From Propionibacteriaceae bacterium (GTDB lineage Bacteria > Actinomycetota > Actinomycetes > Propionibacteriales > Propionibacteriaceae), in contig JAISJP010000007.1 in assembly GCA_031261455.1 (NCBI GenBank), positions 124,001 to 188,000 of the forward strand: a DNA stretch of 64,000 nucleotides, given 5' to 3'. The translations under genes were made by a program, and so were the position numbers. The notes under the pieces are model-generated. The model was given only the letters and a program-made list of their open reading frames with translations, was not told the origin of the DNA and made no database searches. Shown one piece after another: positions 8,571 to 17,831 of the stretch. How positions within the stretch are numbered: position 1 is the first letter of the stretch; every line of letters begins with the position of its first letter.

Positions 8571-9497
8571 CTAACTGGTCTCGTGCAGAATCTCTAGGGC
8601 AGCCAGCAGATCGGCACTGGGTTCGGATTCAAACTCCACCCAGTCACCGGTGGCGGGGTGCTCAAAGCCAAGTTTGACGGCGTGGAGCCACTGGCGTTCC
8701 AGACCTAAGCGCTGTGCCAGCACCGGGTCGGCACCGTAGAGCAGATCGCCGACGCACGGGTGACGGACGGCGGCCATATGGACTCGGATCTGGTGGGTGC
8801 GTCCCGTCTCCAACTGGACGCGCAGTAGCGAGACGGCAGCCAGCGCCTCCATGGTCTCGTAGTGAGTGATAGCCTCACGTCCACCAGCCACAACCGCGAA
8901 CTTCCAGGCGGAGATCTGCGGGTGATGGGCTATGGGGGCGTCTATCGTGCCAGCGGACGGGTCCGGGTGCCCTTGCACTAGGGCGTGATAGATCTTCTCC
9001 ACGCGATGGTCCCGGAACGCGGCTTTCAGCACCGAGTAGGCGTGTTCACTCTTTGCGACGACGGTGAGTCCGGAGGTGCCAACGTCGAGTCGCTGCACTA
9101 TGCCCTGACGCTCAGCCGCACCGCTTGTGGACACGGCTACCCCGGCGGCAGCCAAGTGAGAAACCACGTCCGGACCGTCCCACCCGAGTGATGGATGCGC
9201 CGCGACGCCAGCAGGCTTGTCGATGACCACCAGCTCAGCGTCTTCATAGACGATGCGCAGGCCGTCTGCCAACTCTGCCTTGACCTTTGGCTTTCGCACC
9301 GGTTCGCTGAGATCGATCTCCAACAGCGACCCTGCCACAACCTTCTCGCTGGCCCTGGCCGCGACCTGACCGCCGATGCTCACCAGCCCCTCGGTGATGA
9401 GCGCGGCCACCCGCGAGCGGGTCAGACCAGTGATCCTTGCGGCCACGGAATCCAGACGCTCCCCCGCAAGGTCATCGGGAACTAGGAACACACTCAC
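8571..9497 (-). CDS. RluA-family 23S rRNA pseudouridine synthase (RluD-like)
   Basis: 308-residue enzyme that isomerises uridine to pseudouridine in RNA, most likely 23S rRNA. An N-terminal S4-like RNA-binding domain (about 10-75) is followed by the catalytic domain, with the aspartate in QRLDVGTSGL and the block GRTHQIRVHM near the C-terminus. The GTG start at 9497 overlaps the lspA stop (GTGA), implying translational coupling; the lspA-rluD pair is conserved in many bacteria. The open frame extends upstream, but that part is the shadow of lspA. Confidence 0.92.
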   Translation of the reverse strand: MSVFLVPDDLAGERLDSVAARITGLTRSRVAALITEGLVSIGGQVAARASEKVVAGSLLEIDLSEPVRKPKVKAELADGLRIVYEDAELVVIDKPAGVAAHPSLGWDGPDVVSHLAAAGVAVSTSGAAERQGIVQRLDVGTSGLTVVAKSEHAYSVLKAAFRDHRVEKIYHALVQGHPDPSAGTIDAPIAHHPQISAWKFAVVAGGREAITHYETMEALAAVSLLRVQLETGRTHQIRVHMAAVRHPCVGDLLYGADPVLAQRLGLERQWLHAVKLGFEHPATGDWVEFESEPSADLLAALEILHETS

Positions 9498-10213
9498 GAT
9501 GCCCGCTCCGAGCGCCAAGCTAACAGCACCAGACCAACGGCCGAACAGGTGATAAAGATGTCGGCAACGTTGAAGATGGCAAAGTACCTGACCGAGATGA
9601 AATCGACCACCAAGCCGCGCATCGGGCTGGGTTCGCGGAACAGACGGTCCACCAAATTGCCGCAGATTCCAGCAAGTAGTGAACCGAGTACCAGCAACTC
9701 GATCAGGGTGCTTCCTTTCCGGACAATCACATATACGATTAGCGCGACGGCAACCGCGACCGAGAACGACGCAAACAGCACAGTAGCCTTTGACCCAAGA
9801 GAGAAGGCAGCACCGGAATTGAACGTCAACCGCAGCGACACCCAGCCACCCAAGATGCTTGGCGGGTTGAGGTCGCCCAGGGGCAGCGCGCGCAACGCCC
9901 ACCACTTGGTCAGTTGGTCAGCAGCCACCCCAGTGATGGCGACCGCGAAGAACAGACTCAACGCACTCAGACGCGTCCCGCCGACCCACGGTGCTGCTGG
10001 CGTCACCGACGGGACTGACAACACTGGTACCGACTCCGAAGTCTGCTCCAACGCCGCTTCCACCGAAGAATGCAGCGACGGTGACAACGCCGTTGACCGC
10101 GCCAACGGGTCGTCAACACCTTGAGTAGGCACAGACTCGTCTTGCAGACGTGTTTCAGAAGAGATGTCGGGTACGTCGAACTTGAGGGACGGCGACTCGG
10201 CTTCCTCGGTCAA
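9494..10213 (-). CDS. lspA: Lipoprotein signal peptidase (signal peptidase II)
   Basis: Membrane aspartic protease that cuts the signal peptide from prolipoproteins. Conserved elements: DQLTKWWAL in helix 1, NSGAAFSLG, GNLVDRLFR and the catalytic FNVAD. With the TTG start at 10213, which overlaps the traR stop as TTGA, it has 239 residues, against 160-200 usually. The extra part is a polar N-terminal tail of about 75 residues before the first helix. An ATG-type start 90 bases upstream would overlap traR heavily and is less likely. Four membrane helices are predicted. Confidence 0.9.
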   Translation of the reverse strand: MTEEAESPSLKFDVPDISSETRLQDESVPTQGVDDPLARSTALSPSLHSSVEAALEQTSESVPVLSVPSVTPAAPWVGGTRLSALSLFFAVAITGVAADQLTKWWALRALPLGDLNPPSILGGWVSLRLTFNSGAAFSLGSKATVLFASFSVAVAVALIVYVIVRKGSTLIELLVLGSLLAGICGNLVDRLFREPSPMRGLVVDFISVRYFAIFNVADIFITCSAVGLVLLAWRSERAS

Positions 10214-10641
10214 CGACGCTCTTCCCGTTGCTTGCAGGCCAGACACAGGGTCGCCCTCGGGAAAGCCAACAGCCTGGCCTTGCCAATCGGTTTGCCACAC
10301 GACTCGCAGATGCCGTAGTTGCCCGCGTCGAAGCGCTGCAACGCCAGTTCTGTCTGGTCAGCCACCTCCCGCGTGTTGGCCGCGAGGCTCAGCTCTTGGT
10401 CGCGTTCAAAGTTGGACGAACCGACATCGGCCGGGTCTTTGCCCGCACCGTCAACGCCTTCGGTCATCAGACTGGCAAGTTCGGCCTGTGCTTCGAGCGC
10501 AGCAGCGCGTAGCTGCGCAGCGTCCTCAGCAAGTACGGCGCGCACCTCGGCGATCTCTTCCGTGCTCCACGGCTCTTCGCCCTCGGCGACGGGCAGCAGG
10601 GGCAAGTTGGCTCCGTCCGCAGACTCTTTCTTGGTGGCCAT
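10210..10641 (-). CDS. DksA/TraR-type zinc-finger protein
   Basis: 143-residue protein with the C-terminal zinc finger C-x2-C-x17-C-x2-C (CESCGKPIG ... CLACK). The N-terminal half is helical and acidic. E. coli DksA binds RNA polymerase with ppGpp; actinobacterial relatives are less well studied, so polymerase binding is an inference. ATG at 10641 (MATKKESADG). The stop overlaps the lspA start, and the traR-lspA-rluD order recurs in actinobacteria. Confidence 0.88.
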   Translation of the reverse strand: MATKKESADGANLPLLPVAEGEEPWSTEEIAEVRAVLAEDAAQLRAAALEAQAELASLMTEGVDGAGKDPADVGSSNFERDQELSLAANTREVADQTELALQRFDAGNYGICESCGKPIGKARLLAFPRATLCLACKQREERR

Positions 10642-10796
10642 TACTGATCCAAATACCCTTTCGTGCAGTATCGATGCGCACACACTAGCCGTATCTGGGG
10701 TCAAACGCCACTTGCAACACCGCCAAGCGCTCAAGCTCTCAGCAAAGCCACAGACATGGAACCAAGACGGCGGCACCCGTCCGACACGGCGCCAAG

Positions 10797-12140
10797 CTAC
10801 TTGGAGCTGTCCTCACGAATGAGCGCGTCAAGACGTGGCGTGGCTACCGGTGCCGCAGGGGCGGCGGCGTCAACCACTTCGGGACGATAAGTCGGCGCAA
10901 ACTGAGTACCAGTCAAAGAGTCGAGTTGACGCTGTAGGTGCGCGGCCATGGCTGCACGGTACTGCACCTCAAAGTCGCGCATCTGTCCGATTCGGTCCGC
11001 CAAAACACTGCGGTCATGCTCCAACTGAGCAAGGTTCTCACGCCGACGCTCGGCCACATCGCAGTCGAGTTGGTTCACCTGGGCAGCGGCCTGTGCGCTG
11101 ATCTTCTCCGCAACGACGCGTGCCTGACACTTGATCCGATCGGCCTCGTCTGTGGCCTTTGCACCGATCTCTTCTGCCTGTTGAGTAGCCGTCTCGATGA
11201 CTTGGCGGGCCTCCAGCGTCGCATCATCGCGTCGTGCTTGTGCCTGCGTTTCTGCCTCAGCAAGGAGCGCATGAGCCTGCCTAACAGCCTGCTCGACCAA
11301 CATGACGGCAGCCTGAGCGGCCTCTGCTGACGTAGTGACGGTGATGCGCTGCACTCCGTCTTCACCAACCTGTGGCCGCTTGACAAGAGCCGGGGCTACT
11401 CCAGAGGTCGCAACGGCAAACGGCGTTGCTTCCGGAGTCTCCACTGGAGGGGGCGGCGGAACCGCCTGCAGTGCAGCTTCAGCTTGCGCCTGGGCAGCGC
11501 CCAGTTGTTCCTGCAAATCTTGCACCTGCGCTTGCCATGCCTTAGCCTCGCCCTGCAGTCGGGTAACCTCACCCTGCGTCGCATTCAGTTGATCGGCAAG
11601 CCCGTTGTCCACCGCAGGCGGTGGGGGCGGAGGCTGGTCGCGCAGCAGATCCGCTTCCGCCTGCACCTGCGACAATTGAGCTTGGACCTGCACCAACTGC
11701 GTTTGGACCTGCGACAATTGAGCGCGCAACACCTCGTTCTCGTTACCAAGCGAGGCGTTAGCAGCACTCAACTGGCCGTTAGCGACAAGTAAACCCTCGT
11801 CAGGAGAGGGAGGAACTTGGATTGCAACAGCAGCGGCCTCCGCGGCCCGAGCCTGGGCGCGCGCCTGCTCAATGTCACCACGGGCTTGCGTCAATTCGCG
11901 ACGCAAAACGTCCACCCGAGCAGTCAACGAGTCACGCTCGGCGATCAAGCTTCGTTCGACATCCGCGATACCCTTGGCCGAGTTTGTCTTCAGTTGATCG
12001 TTCTCATCGACTAGCGCTGCGTAAGCAACTTCGAGACGATCAACAAAGTTGTCAACCGCACTTGCCCGGTATCCGTCCTCATTTGGCTGCCTTGCCATCG
12101 GGAAACGGATGTTGCGCACCTCGTCAATTGTGAGGGTCAT
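10797..12140 (-). CDS. divIVA: DivIVA (Wag31-like) polar-growth protein
   Basis: Coiled-coil scaffold that binds curved membrane at poles and septa and guides wall growth in actinobacteria. 447 residues. The N-terminal membrane-binding domain (1-60) has IRFPMARQPNEDGYRASAVDNF-type sequence. A long Gln/Ala-rich coiled coil follows, broken by two proline-rich linkers (PPPPPPAVD near 175 and VPPPPPVETPE near 230), and a second coiled coil runs to about 425. Its place after ftsZ-pgeF-sepF-yggT is the standard actinobacterial one. Confidence 0.93.
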   Translation of the reverse strand: MTLTIDEVRNIRFPMARQPNEDGYRASAVDNFVDRLEVAYAALVDENDQLKTNSAKGIADVERSLIAERDSLTARVDVLRRELTQARGDIEQARAQARAAEAAAVAIQVPPSPDEGLLVANGQLSAANASLGNENEVLRAQLSQVQTQLVQVQAQLSQVQAEADLLRDQPPPPPPAVDNGLADQLNATQGEVTRLQGEAKAWQAQVQDLQEQLGAAQAQAEAALQAVPPPPPVETPEATPFAVATSGVAPALVKRPQVGEDGVQRITVTTSAEAAQAAVMLVEQAVRQAHALLAEAETQAQARRDDATLEARQVIETATQQAEEIGAKATDEADRIKCQARVVAEKISAQAAAQVNQLDCDVAERRRENLAQLEHDRSVLADRIGQMRDFEVQYRAAMAAHLQRQLDSLTGTQFAPTYRPEVVDAAAPAAPVATPRLDALIREDSSK

Positions 12141-12353
12141 GTCCTCTTCAACTCCAAATCACTCGTTAGAACTGTGGTCGTCAGTAAACCAGCGCACACT
12201 CACGCACACCGTGCGCCCAAGACGGGGAAATGTGGGCGCGCCGATATGCACAAACATGCAACTGAATCTTCGCCTAACTCTAAGCCTAGCGCAGTCACGC
12301 GGCGCATCGACACAAACTTGGCCCGCAAGTGAGCAAGTTGTCTACCGTGCCGT

Positions 12354-12644
12354 CTAACAGAAAACAGCTATGACTACCCGTTGCACCACGTAAAGCAGCG
12401 CAACCAGCACTATGAAAGCGATGTCAATGCCCATGCCACCGAGCCGAACGGGACGGATGAATCGGCCCAGCGCTTTCAACGGCGGATCCGTGAGCGTGTA
12501 GACGGCCTCCATGATGACAACCAGCCAACCGCGTGGACGGAAGTCCTCAAAGAGCAGTGGCAGCCACGAGAAGATGGCGCGCGCAAGCAGAACGTAAAAG
12601 TAGACCTGAATTATGCGCAGCAACAGCAAACCGATAGTCGTCAC
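12354..12644 (-). CDS. YggT family membrane protein
   Basis: Small integral membrane protein (96 residues) of the YggT family, found between sepF and divIVA in most actinobacteria and cyanobacteria and linked by context to division or osmotic stress. It has two hydrophobic blocks (about 5-30 and 70-93) with the conserved stretch TDPPLKALGRFIRPVRLGG between them. The exact activity is unknown. Confidence 0.9.
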   Translation of the reverse strand: MTTIGLLLLRIIQVYFYVLLARAIFSWLPLLFEDFRPRGWLVVIMEAVYTLTDPPLKALGRFIRPVRLGGMGIDIAFIVLVALLYVVQRVVIAVFC

Positions 12645-12791
12645 TCTTTACACTCTACCTTGCCTCGCGGGTCACACGGTTCGCAGCATGCGGCAAAGCG
12701 GAAGTCGTGCGGCGTGTCCTGACCTATCTCGCCTCGCGGGTCACGCAACCTGCACCGCACTGCCGACCATGGTCAGAGCGCAGCACTCGCT

Positions 12792-13289
12792 CTAGGCGCT
12801 GCGCTGCGTCAGTCCAGCCTGGGCCACGCCAGCCTCATCCACCTCAACACCTGCGGGGACTAGCAGAAAGACGTTCTTCTCCAGCCTCTCCGCGCGTCCC
12901 GAAAGTGCGTAGACCATTCCGGACGAGAAGTCAACCAGGCGACGACGTTCACGTGCGTCACCAACCCAGTTGAGGTTCATGATCACGGCCTGTCCGCTGC
13001 GGAACGTTTCACCAATCTCTTTCATCGACGAGTAGTCCATGGCATGCAGCACGCTGGGAATCTGGATGCTCACTTCTGGCTCCAACTCGGCACGGGCGGG
13101 CGCGTCGGTAGCAGCACGCATCCGACGGTCACGCACCACAGCAATGTCCGTGACCTCAGCGGGCTCGGTGTAACTGGGCGTGCTGTCCTCCTCTGGCACA
13201 AAACGGTCGTCATAGGACGGTTGATCGTAGTCGTAAGACGTGTCTCTGACCACGCCGAGCCAGTTGAAAATGCCTTGCCAAGAAGCCAT
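12792..13289 (-). CDS. sepF: Cell-division protein SepF
   Basis: Membrane anchor and bundler of FtsZ filaments; the principal FtsZ tether in actinobacteria, which lack FtsA. 165 residues from the ATG at 13289 (MASWQGIFNWLGV), with GAGG about 8 bases before it. The N-terminal amphipathic helix is followed by a Tyr/Asp-rich linker (20-75). The SepF core (about 80-155) has the motifs VIMNLNW and RRLVDFSSGMVYAL. The yggS gene that usually precedes sepF is not here. Confidence 0.94.
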   Translation of the reverse strand: MASWQGIFNWLGVVRDTSYDYDQPSYDDRFVPEEDSTPSYTEPAEVTDIAVVRDRRMRAATDAPARAELEPEVSIQIPSVLHAMDYSSMKEIGETFRSGQAVIMNLNWVGDARERRRLVDFSSGMVYALSGRAERLEKNVFLLVPAGVEVDEAGVAQAGLTQRSA

Positions 13290-13407
13290 GATGAACACCT
13301 CAAAGAAAATCGTGAGATGGTGTACGGGGAAGTATCACCGTTGCTGATAATACCCTAGTGCTATCGACGTTTGTTTCTCGACACGCGCATGTCGTTGCGC
13401 ACGCGCT

Positions 13408-13433
13408 GGATTCTGCACGTGATCGCAGGGTCC
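13408..13433. repeat. Dispersed palindromic repeat, copy 3
   Basis: GGATTCTGC pairs with GCAGGGTCC (two G-U pairs) around loop ACGTGATC. It begins 2 bases after the pgeF stop on the minus strand and is probably its 3' end structure. Confidence 0.45.
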
Positions 13434-13435
13434 GC

Positions 13436-14227
13436 TCATCGCATGGTTGAGGCGGTTGCCATCCAGATCAGTCCTGCCTGACGACCAGTCTCGGGGTCTT
13501 CTCGATACGAGAACAGGTCGGGATTGGTGAGCGTGCAGAGAGCAACGTCGTCAATGGTGGTGACCCCCAAATTGCACAGTTCAGTGGTCACGCCCTGGGT
13601 GAGGTCAAGGGATGGCGTACCCCAACTGGTCGTGGCAGCCATCTCGGGATGAGTGAGGGCGACCTCGGCACGCATCTCGGGCGATACCTCGTAACAAGAA
13701 CCGCAGATGTGTGGACCCACCCAAGCTCTGATTTTGTTGGCACCGTGTTCACGCATGCACGCCACTGTGTTAGTTAGGACGCCTGCCAGTAGTCCGACGC
13801 GGCCGGCATGCGCGGCAGCAATCACACCAGCCTGCTCGTCGGCCAGTAGCACCGGGACACAGTCGGCGACGCGCATCATCAGTGCCACACCTGGCAGCTT
13901 GGTGACCAAGGCATCGACGTGCTGAAGGTGTGCCTGGTCGGAGACCGTGTCGGAGAGCACAGAGTTCAGCGTCCACCCGGCGACAAACTCCTCGTCGACA
14001 AATGCAACGTCGGCTGAGTGCACCTGACAGGTGGCGACTGCCTTGTCCACCTCGATGGCTTGCAGCACTGCTGCCAGATTTGCCACGATTGTGGGACCGT
14101 CGTCGTGTCCTGCTCGGCCTAGATTGAGTGAGGAGTACGTGCCGGTGGAAAACCCGTCCAGACGGTCAGTGAAGGCGAACCCAACGCGACTTCCGACAGT
14201 TGACGGCAGGCTAACAGTTGAGAACAT
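13436..14227 (-). CDS. pgeF: Peptidoglycan editing factor PgeF (YlmD/YfiH, multicopper-oxidase fold)
   Basis: Zinc/copper-binding protein of the DUF152 family; E. coli PgeF removes wrongly incorporated L-Ser from murein precursors. 263 residues from the ATG at 14227; an in-frame GTG at 14248 is possible. Conserved metal-site motifs: CQVHSADVAFVD, VADCVPVLLAD, AAHAGRVG and GPHICGSCYEVS. The gene directly follows ftsZ (stop at 14263), as in most Gram-positives. Confidence 0.92.
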   Translation of the reverse strand: MFSTVSLPSTVGSRVGFAFTDRLDGFSTGTYSSLNLGRAGHDDGPTIVANLAAVLQAIEVDKAVATCQVHSADVAFVDEEFVAGWTLNSVLSDTVSDQAHLQHVDALVTKLPGVALMMRVADCVPVLLADEQAGVIAAAHAGRVGLLAGVLTNTVACMREHGANKIRAWVGPHICGSCYEVSPEMRAEVALTHPEMAATTSWGTPSLDLTQGVTTELCNLGVTTIDDVALCTLTNPDLFSYREDPETGRQAGLIWMATASTMR

Positions 14228-14262
14228 CGCTACTTGAATACGGCGCACACATTCATGAAACG

Positions 14263-15435
14263 CTACTTCATGAAGTCAGGCAGGTCGAGGTCATCGTCGT
14301 CTATCTCCGGGGCGGCGGGGCGCACTGCGGTTGGGGCCGCCGGGGCTGGGGCAACCGGGAACGCAGGAGTGCTTGGGGTCGGGGTGAATGTAGGACGAAC
14401 ACTAGGTACGGCAGCAACTGGGGCGCGGCCAGTAAGGGTGCCTCCGGTGCGCTCTTCTGGGGTCTTGTAGCTGCTGGACGGTGGCCTGCCACCCTCGAAG
14501 CCTGCGGCGATCACGGTGACACGTAGTTCGTCGCCCAAGGAGTCGTCCACGATGGTGCCGAAGATGATTCGAGCATCGTTGTGTGCGGCGGCCTCGATGC
14601 GCGAGGCCACCTCACTGAACTCGAACAGGCCGAGGTCAGAACCGGCCGCGATGGACCACAACACACCCTTGGCACCGTTGATGCTGACCTCAAGCAGCGG
14701 CGACGAGATGGCAGCCTCGGTGGCAACGCGTGCCCGGTCCTTGCCGCGTGCCGAACCGACACCCAGCAGCGCCGAACCGGCGTCTTTCATAACAGACTTG
14801 ACGTCGGCAAAGTCCACGTTGATCTCGCCAGGAGTGGTGATCATGTCCGCGATCCCGGAGACACCTTGGAACAGCACCTGGTCTGCCTCACGGAACGCGT
14901 CTTGCAGCGTGATGGAGGCGTCGGCGTTCTCCAACAGTTTGTCGTTGGGGATGACGATCAGGGTATCTACCTCTTCGGTCAACTCCGCGATGCCACCCTC
15001 CGCATTGCGCATGCGGTCGCGGCCCTCAACACTGAATGGCTTGGTGACTACGCCAATTGTCAACGCACCCAAGGAGCGAGCGATCTTGGCGACCACGGGC
15101 GCGCCGCCAGTGCCGGTACCGCCGCCCTCGCCTGCCGTGACGAAAACCATGTCGGAACCCTTAAGGGCAGCCTCAATCTCGTCCGCGTGGTCCTGAGCGG
15201 CCTGTTGGCCCACCTCCGGGTGACCGCCAGCGCCAAGACCGCGCGTCAACTCCCGTCCGATGTCGAGTTTTACGTCCGCGTCGCTCATCAGGAGAGCCTG
15301 CGCGTCGGTGTTCATGGAGATGAACTCAACACCCTTGAGGCCGGAGTCGATCATCCGGTTGACCGCGTTTACGCCGCCACCCCCGACACCAACAACCTTG
15401 ATGACGGCAAGATAGTTCTGCGACGCATCAGTCAT
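14263..15435 (-). CDS. ftsZ: Cell-division GTPase FtsZ
   Basis: Tubulin homologue that forms the Z-ring. 390 residues. The GTP-binding tubulin signature [15 protein letters not shown] lies near residue 105, preceded by [15 protein letters not shown] at the N-terminus. A Pro/Ala-rich linker (about 320-375) leads to the conserved tail [11 protein letters not shown], the binding site for SepF and other partners. The 189-base gap upstream probably carries its own promoter, as is common for ftsZ. Confidence 0.98.
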   Translation of the reverse strand: MTDASQNYLAVIKVVGVGGGGVNAVNRMIDSGLKGVEFISMNTDAQALLMSDADVKLDIGRELTRGLGAGGHPEVGQQAAQDHADEIEAALKGSDMVFVTAGEGGGTGTGGAPVVAKIARSLGALTIGVVTKPFSVEGRDRMRNAEGGIAELTEEVDTLIVIPNDKLLENADASITLQDAFREADQVLFQGVSGIADMITTPGEINVDFADVKSVMKDAGSALLGVGSARGKDRARVATEAAISSPLLEVSINGAKGVLWSIAAGSDLGLFEFSEVASRIEAAAHNDARIIFGTIVDDSLGDELRVTVIAAGFEGGRPPSSSYKTPEERTGGTLTGRAPVAAVPSVRPTFTPTPSTPAFPVAPAPAAPTAVRPAAPEIDDDDLDLPDFMK

Positions 15436-15624
15436 CTTCGTACTCAGCTTCTTTCGGGTCCGCAGTCTCGCCAGCTCGCTTTGCGCACAGAGATGGCATC
15501 CTGAGTCTCAGGTTAGGGCGGTGACCTGCTAATGGCAAGGATGCTGGACCACCCGCGCTTGAGAGTCTCAAGTAGGGGTCGAGGCTTGTTTCAATGCTGC
15601 CCTGAGGCCCACTCAAGTATCTTG

Positions 15625-16389
15625 TCAACGAACAGTCGGGAAGCCGGGGGCGGACACGTCATACACCCAACCGTCCAGGGGCAACAAGGCAACGACCACT
15701 TGGGCTTTCAGGTCGGACTCCTCCGCATTGCCCCAGATTATCTGTTCTCCAGAGTCGAGTTGGATGACGATGGTATCGCGGCTGGCAGCCTGAATCTCGA
15801 CCAGCGCGGCGAGCACCGGCTCAGGCAGGGCCTGTGCAACCGTGGCGACGTCAGCCATGAGTCGTTGGTCTGTGCTGGCACTGCGCAACACCGGCACTCC
15901 CTGGCGCTCCGTCGTCGCGTTGAAGATCACCCCGTCAGCAGCAATCCACTGATAAATGTCGGCATTAAGACGCTGAAACGCTATGGTGCGTTCGACCACC
16001 GCAATGGTGATGGTGTTGGGCCACGATCTGCTCACGTTGGCGTGCGCAACGGCGGGGATGGTCTCCACCGCCGCCGCAACCTGCTCTAAGTCGACCCGAG
16101 CCATGGGCGTGCCCTGGGCCACGTCGGCCACCAGAAGAACCGTCTCTGTGGGGCACAGCGAATTACCGCTCACCTCGACCTTGCGCACTCGCAGCCAGTC
16201 GGAGAACAGCAGCGCCCAGACGGCAGCCGCCACGATGGCGAAAATCAGCACGGCGAGAACGATGCGTTTGGCACGGCGTCGGCCTGCTTGATGTTTGCGG
16301 ATCTGTAGAGCCACCGTCATGTCAGCAATGCCGATAGACGACGGCGTTGGCGCCGATGGCTGGATTGGGGTTGAGGTCTTGCCGCTCAC
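15625..16389 (-). CDS. ftsQ: Cell-division protein FtsQ
   Basis: Bitopic divisome protein, 254 residues: a cytoplasmic N-terminus (1-40), one membrane helix (about 42-62, IVLAVLIFAIVAAAVWALL), then an extracellular POTRA domain starting VRKVEVSGNSLCPTETV and an FtsQ domain with SWPNTITIAVVERTIAF. The ATG overlaps the murC stop by 4 bases (ATGA), so the two are coupled. Confidence 0.92.
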   Translation of the reverse strand: MSGKTSTPIQPSAPTPSSIGIADMTVALQIRKHQAGRRRAKRIVLAVLIFAIVAAAVWALLFSDWLRVRKVEVSGNSLCPTETVLLVADVAQGTPMARVDLEQVAAAVETIPAVAHANVSRSWPNTITIAVVERTIAFQRLNADIYQWIAADGVIFNATTERQGVPVLRSASTDQRLMADVATVAQALPEPVLAALVEIQAASRDTIVIQLDSGEQIIWGNAEESDLKAQVVVALLPLDGWVYDVSAPGFPTVR

Positions 16390-17831
16390 GCGCTCGGCTC
16401 CCCCGCTGCGCGCAGCAACTCCACCAGTTCTGGACCCACCTGCGTGATGTTTCCGGCCCCGAGAGTGACCACCACGTCGCCTAGCTTGACGATCTGTTGA
16501 AGCGCAGCCGCCACGTCTTCACGCGCCGGGACCCAGTGAGAGGGCGCACTCACGGCGCGGAGAATTAGGCGTCCAGTAACTCCGGGAATCGGGTCTTCGC
16601 GGGCGGCGTAGATGTCAGTGAGCACCACCTCGTCTGCTGCCGACAGCGCCGCTCCAAACTGTGAAGCAAAGTCACGGGTGCGAGTGTAAAGGTGCGGTTG
16701 GAAGGCGGCGATCACCCTGCCCTCGCCGGCGACCGCGCGCGCAGCAGACAGCGTGGCGCTGATCTCGCTGGGGTGATGGGCATAATCGTCAAAGACACGC
16801 ACCCCGGCGACCCCCGAGACATTGCCGACAGCTTGGAAACGTCGCTCAGCGCCGCCGAAAGTGCTGGCACCCAGCAGGGCGGCGGCCTGTCCAGCGCCGA
16901 GCAGTTGAGCGGCCAGCAGTGCCGCAGCGGCGTTTTCGATGTTGTGACGCCCGTGCAACTTGAGGCTCAAATTGGCGTCCGGGCACAGGTGTGGTCCGTG
17001 CGTGCGCGCCTGAATGCCCGTGCTGGTTTCGCGCAGGCCATCAACAAACAGGCTAGCAGCAACCGGGGTCACGGGCGGGTGAGCGTAGCCGTAAACTCGC
17101 TCGCTCCAGCCGTTGGCGTCCAACCCCGCAGCTAGGCGTCGCGCTCCGGCGTCGTTCAGGTTCAAGATGACGTGCTGCAGTGTGGGGGACGACACGAAAC
17201 GCTCAAATCCGGCCGCATAGGCCTGCGGCGTGCCCCAGTTGTCCAAATGATCTGCTTCAACGTTGGTGACGATAGCAGTGCGCACAGGGTACTGCAAAAA
17301 GCTGCCGTCCGACTCGTCCGCCTCCACGACGAAGATGTCTCCGCTGCCGAGATGCCAGCTCTTACCCGTAGCGGCCATGGGCGCACCAATGACGTACGAC
17401 GGGTCCAGCCCCGACGTGGCGAGCATGGAGGTCAACAGCCCGGTTGTGGTGGTCTTGCCGTGCGTCCCTGCCACCGCCACGCCATGGTGTCCTAACATGA
17501 GTGACGCCAGTGCTTGGGAGCGGTGCCAGATGCGCTTGCCTGCAGCGCGGGCAGCCACCAACTCGGGGTTGTCCTCGCGAATGGCGGACGAGACCACAAT
17601 GGTGTCGGCGCCATCGATGTGTGCGGCATCGTGACCGATACTCACCTCGACGCCAGCAGCCGAAAGCTCCTGCAGCGCAACGGAGTCCGCCTGGTCGCAG
17701 CCACTCACCCGACTTCCGAGCGCGTGGAACATGTGGGCGATGCCACTCATCCCGGCCCCGCCGATGGCGATGAAGTGGACTGCCCCTAGCTCGCTGGTGG
17801 GCAGCAGCGGCTCCCGTTCACGTAGGCTCAT
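16386..17831 (-). CDS. murC: UDP-N-acetylmuramate--L-alanine ligase MurC
   Basis: Adds the first amino acid of the peptidoglycan stem in the cytosol. 481 residues in three Mur-ligase domains: a Rossmann-type N-terminus with FIAIGGAGMSGIAHMF, the ATP loop GTHGKTTTTGLL near residue 120, and the C-terminal domain with FDDYAHHPSEI. Coupled to murG upstream by a 4-base overlap and to ftsQ downstream. Confidence 0.97.
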   Translation of the reverse strand: MSLREREPLLPTSELGAVHFIAIGGAGMSGIAHMFHALGSRVSGCDQADSVALQELSAAGVEVSIGHDAAHIDGADTIVVSSAIREDNPELVAARAAGKRIWHRSQALASLMLGHHGVAVAGTHGKTTTTGLLTSMLATSGLDPSYVIGAPMAATGKSWHLGSGDIFVVEADESDGSFLQYPVRTAIVTNVEADHLDNWGTPQAYAAGFERFVSSPTLQHVILNLNDAGARRLAAGLDANGWSERVYGYAHPPVTPVAASLFVDGLRETSTGIQARTHGPHLCPDANLSLKLHGRHNIENAAAALLAAQLLGAGQAAALLGASTFGGAERRFQAVGNVSGVAGVRVFDDYAHHPSEISATLSAARAVAGEGRVIAAFQPHLYTRTRDFASQFGAALSAADEVVLTDIYAAREDPIPGVTGRLILRAVSAPSHWVPAREDVAAALQQIVKLGDVVVTLGAGNITQVGPELVELLRAAGEPSA

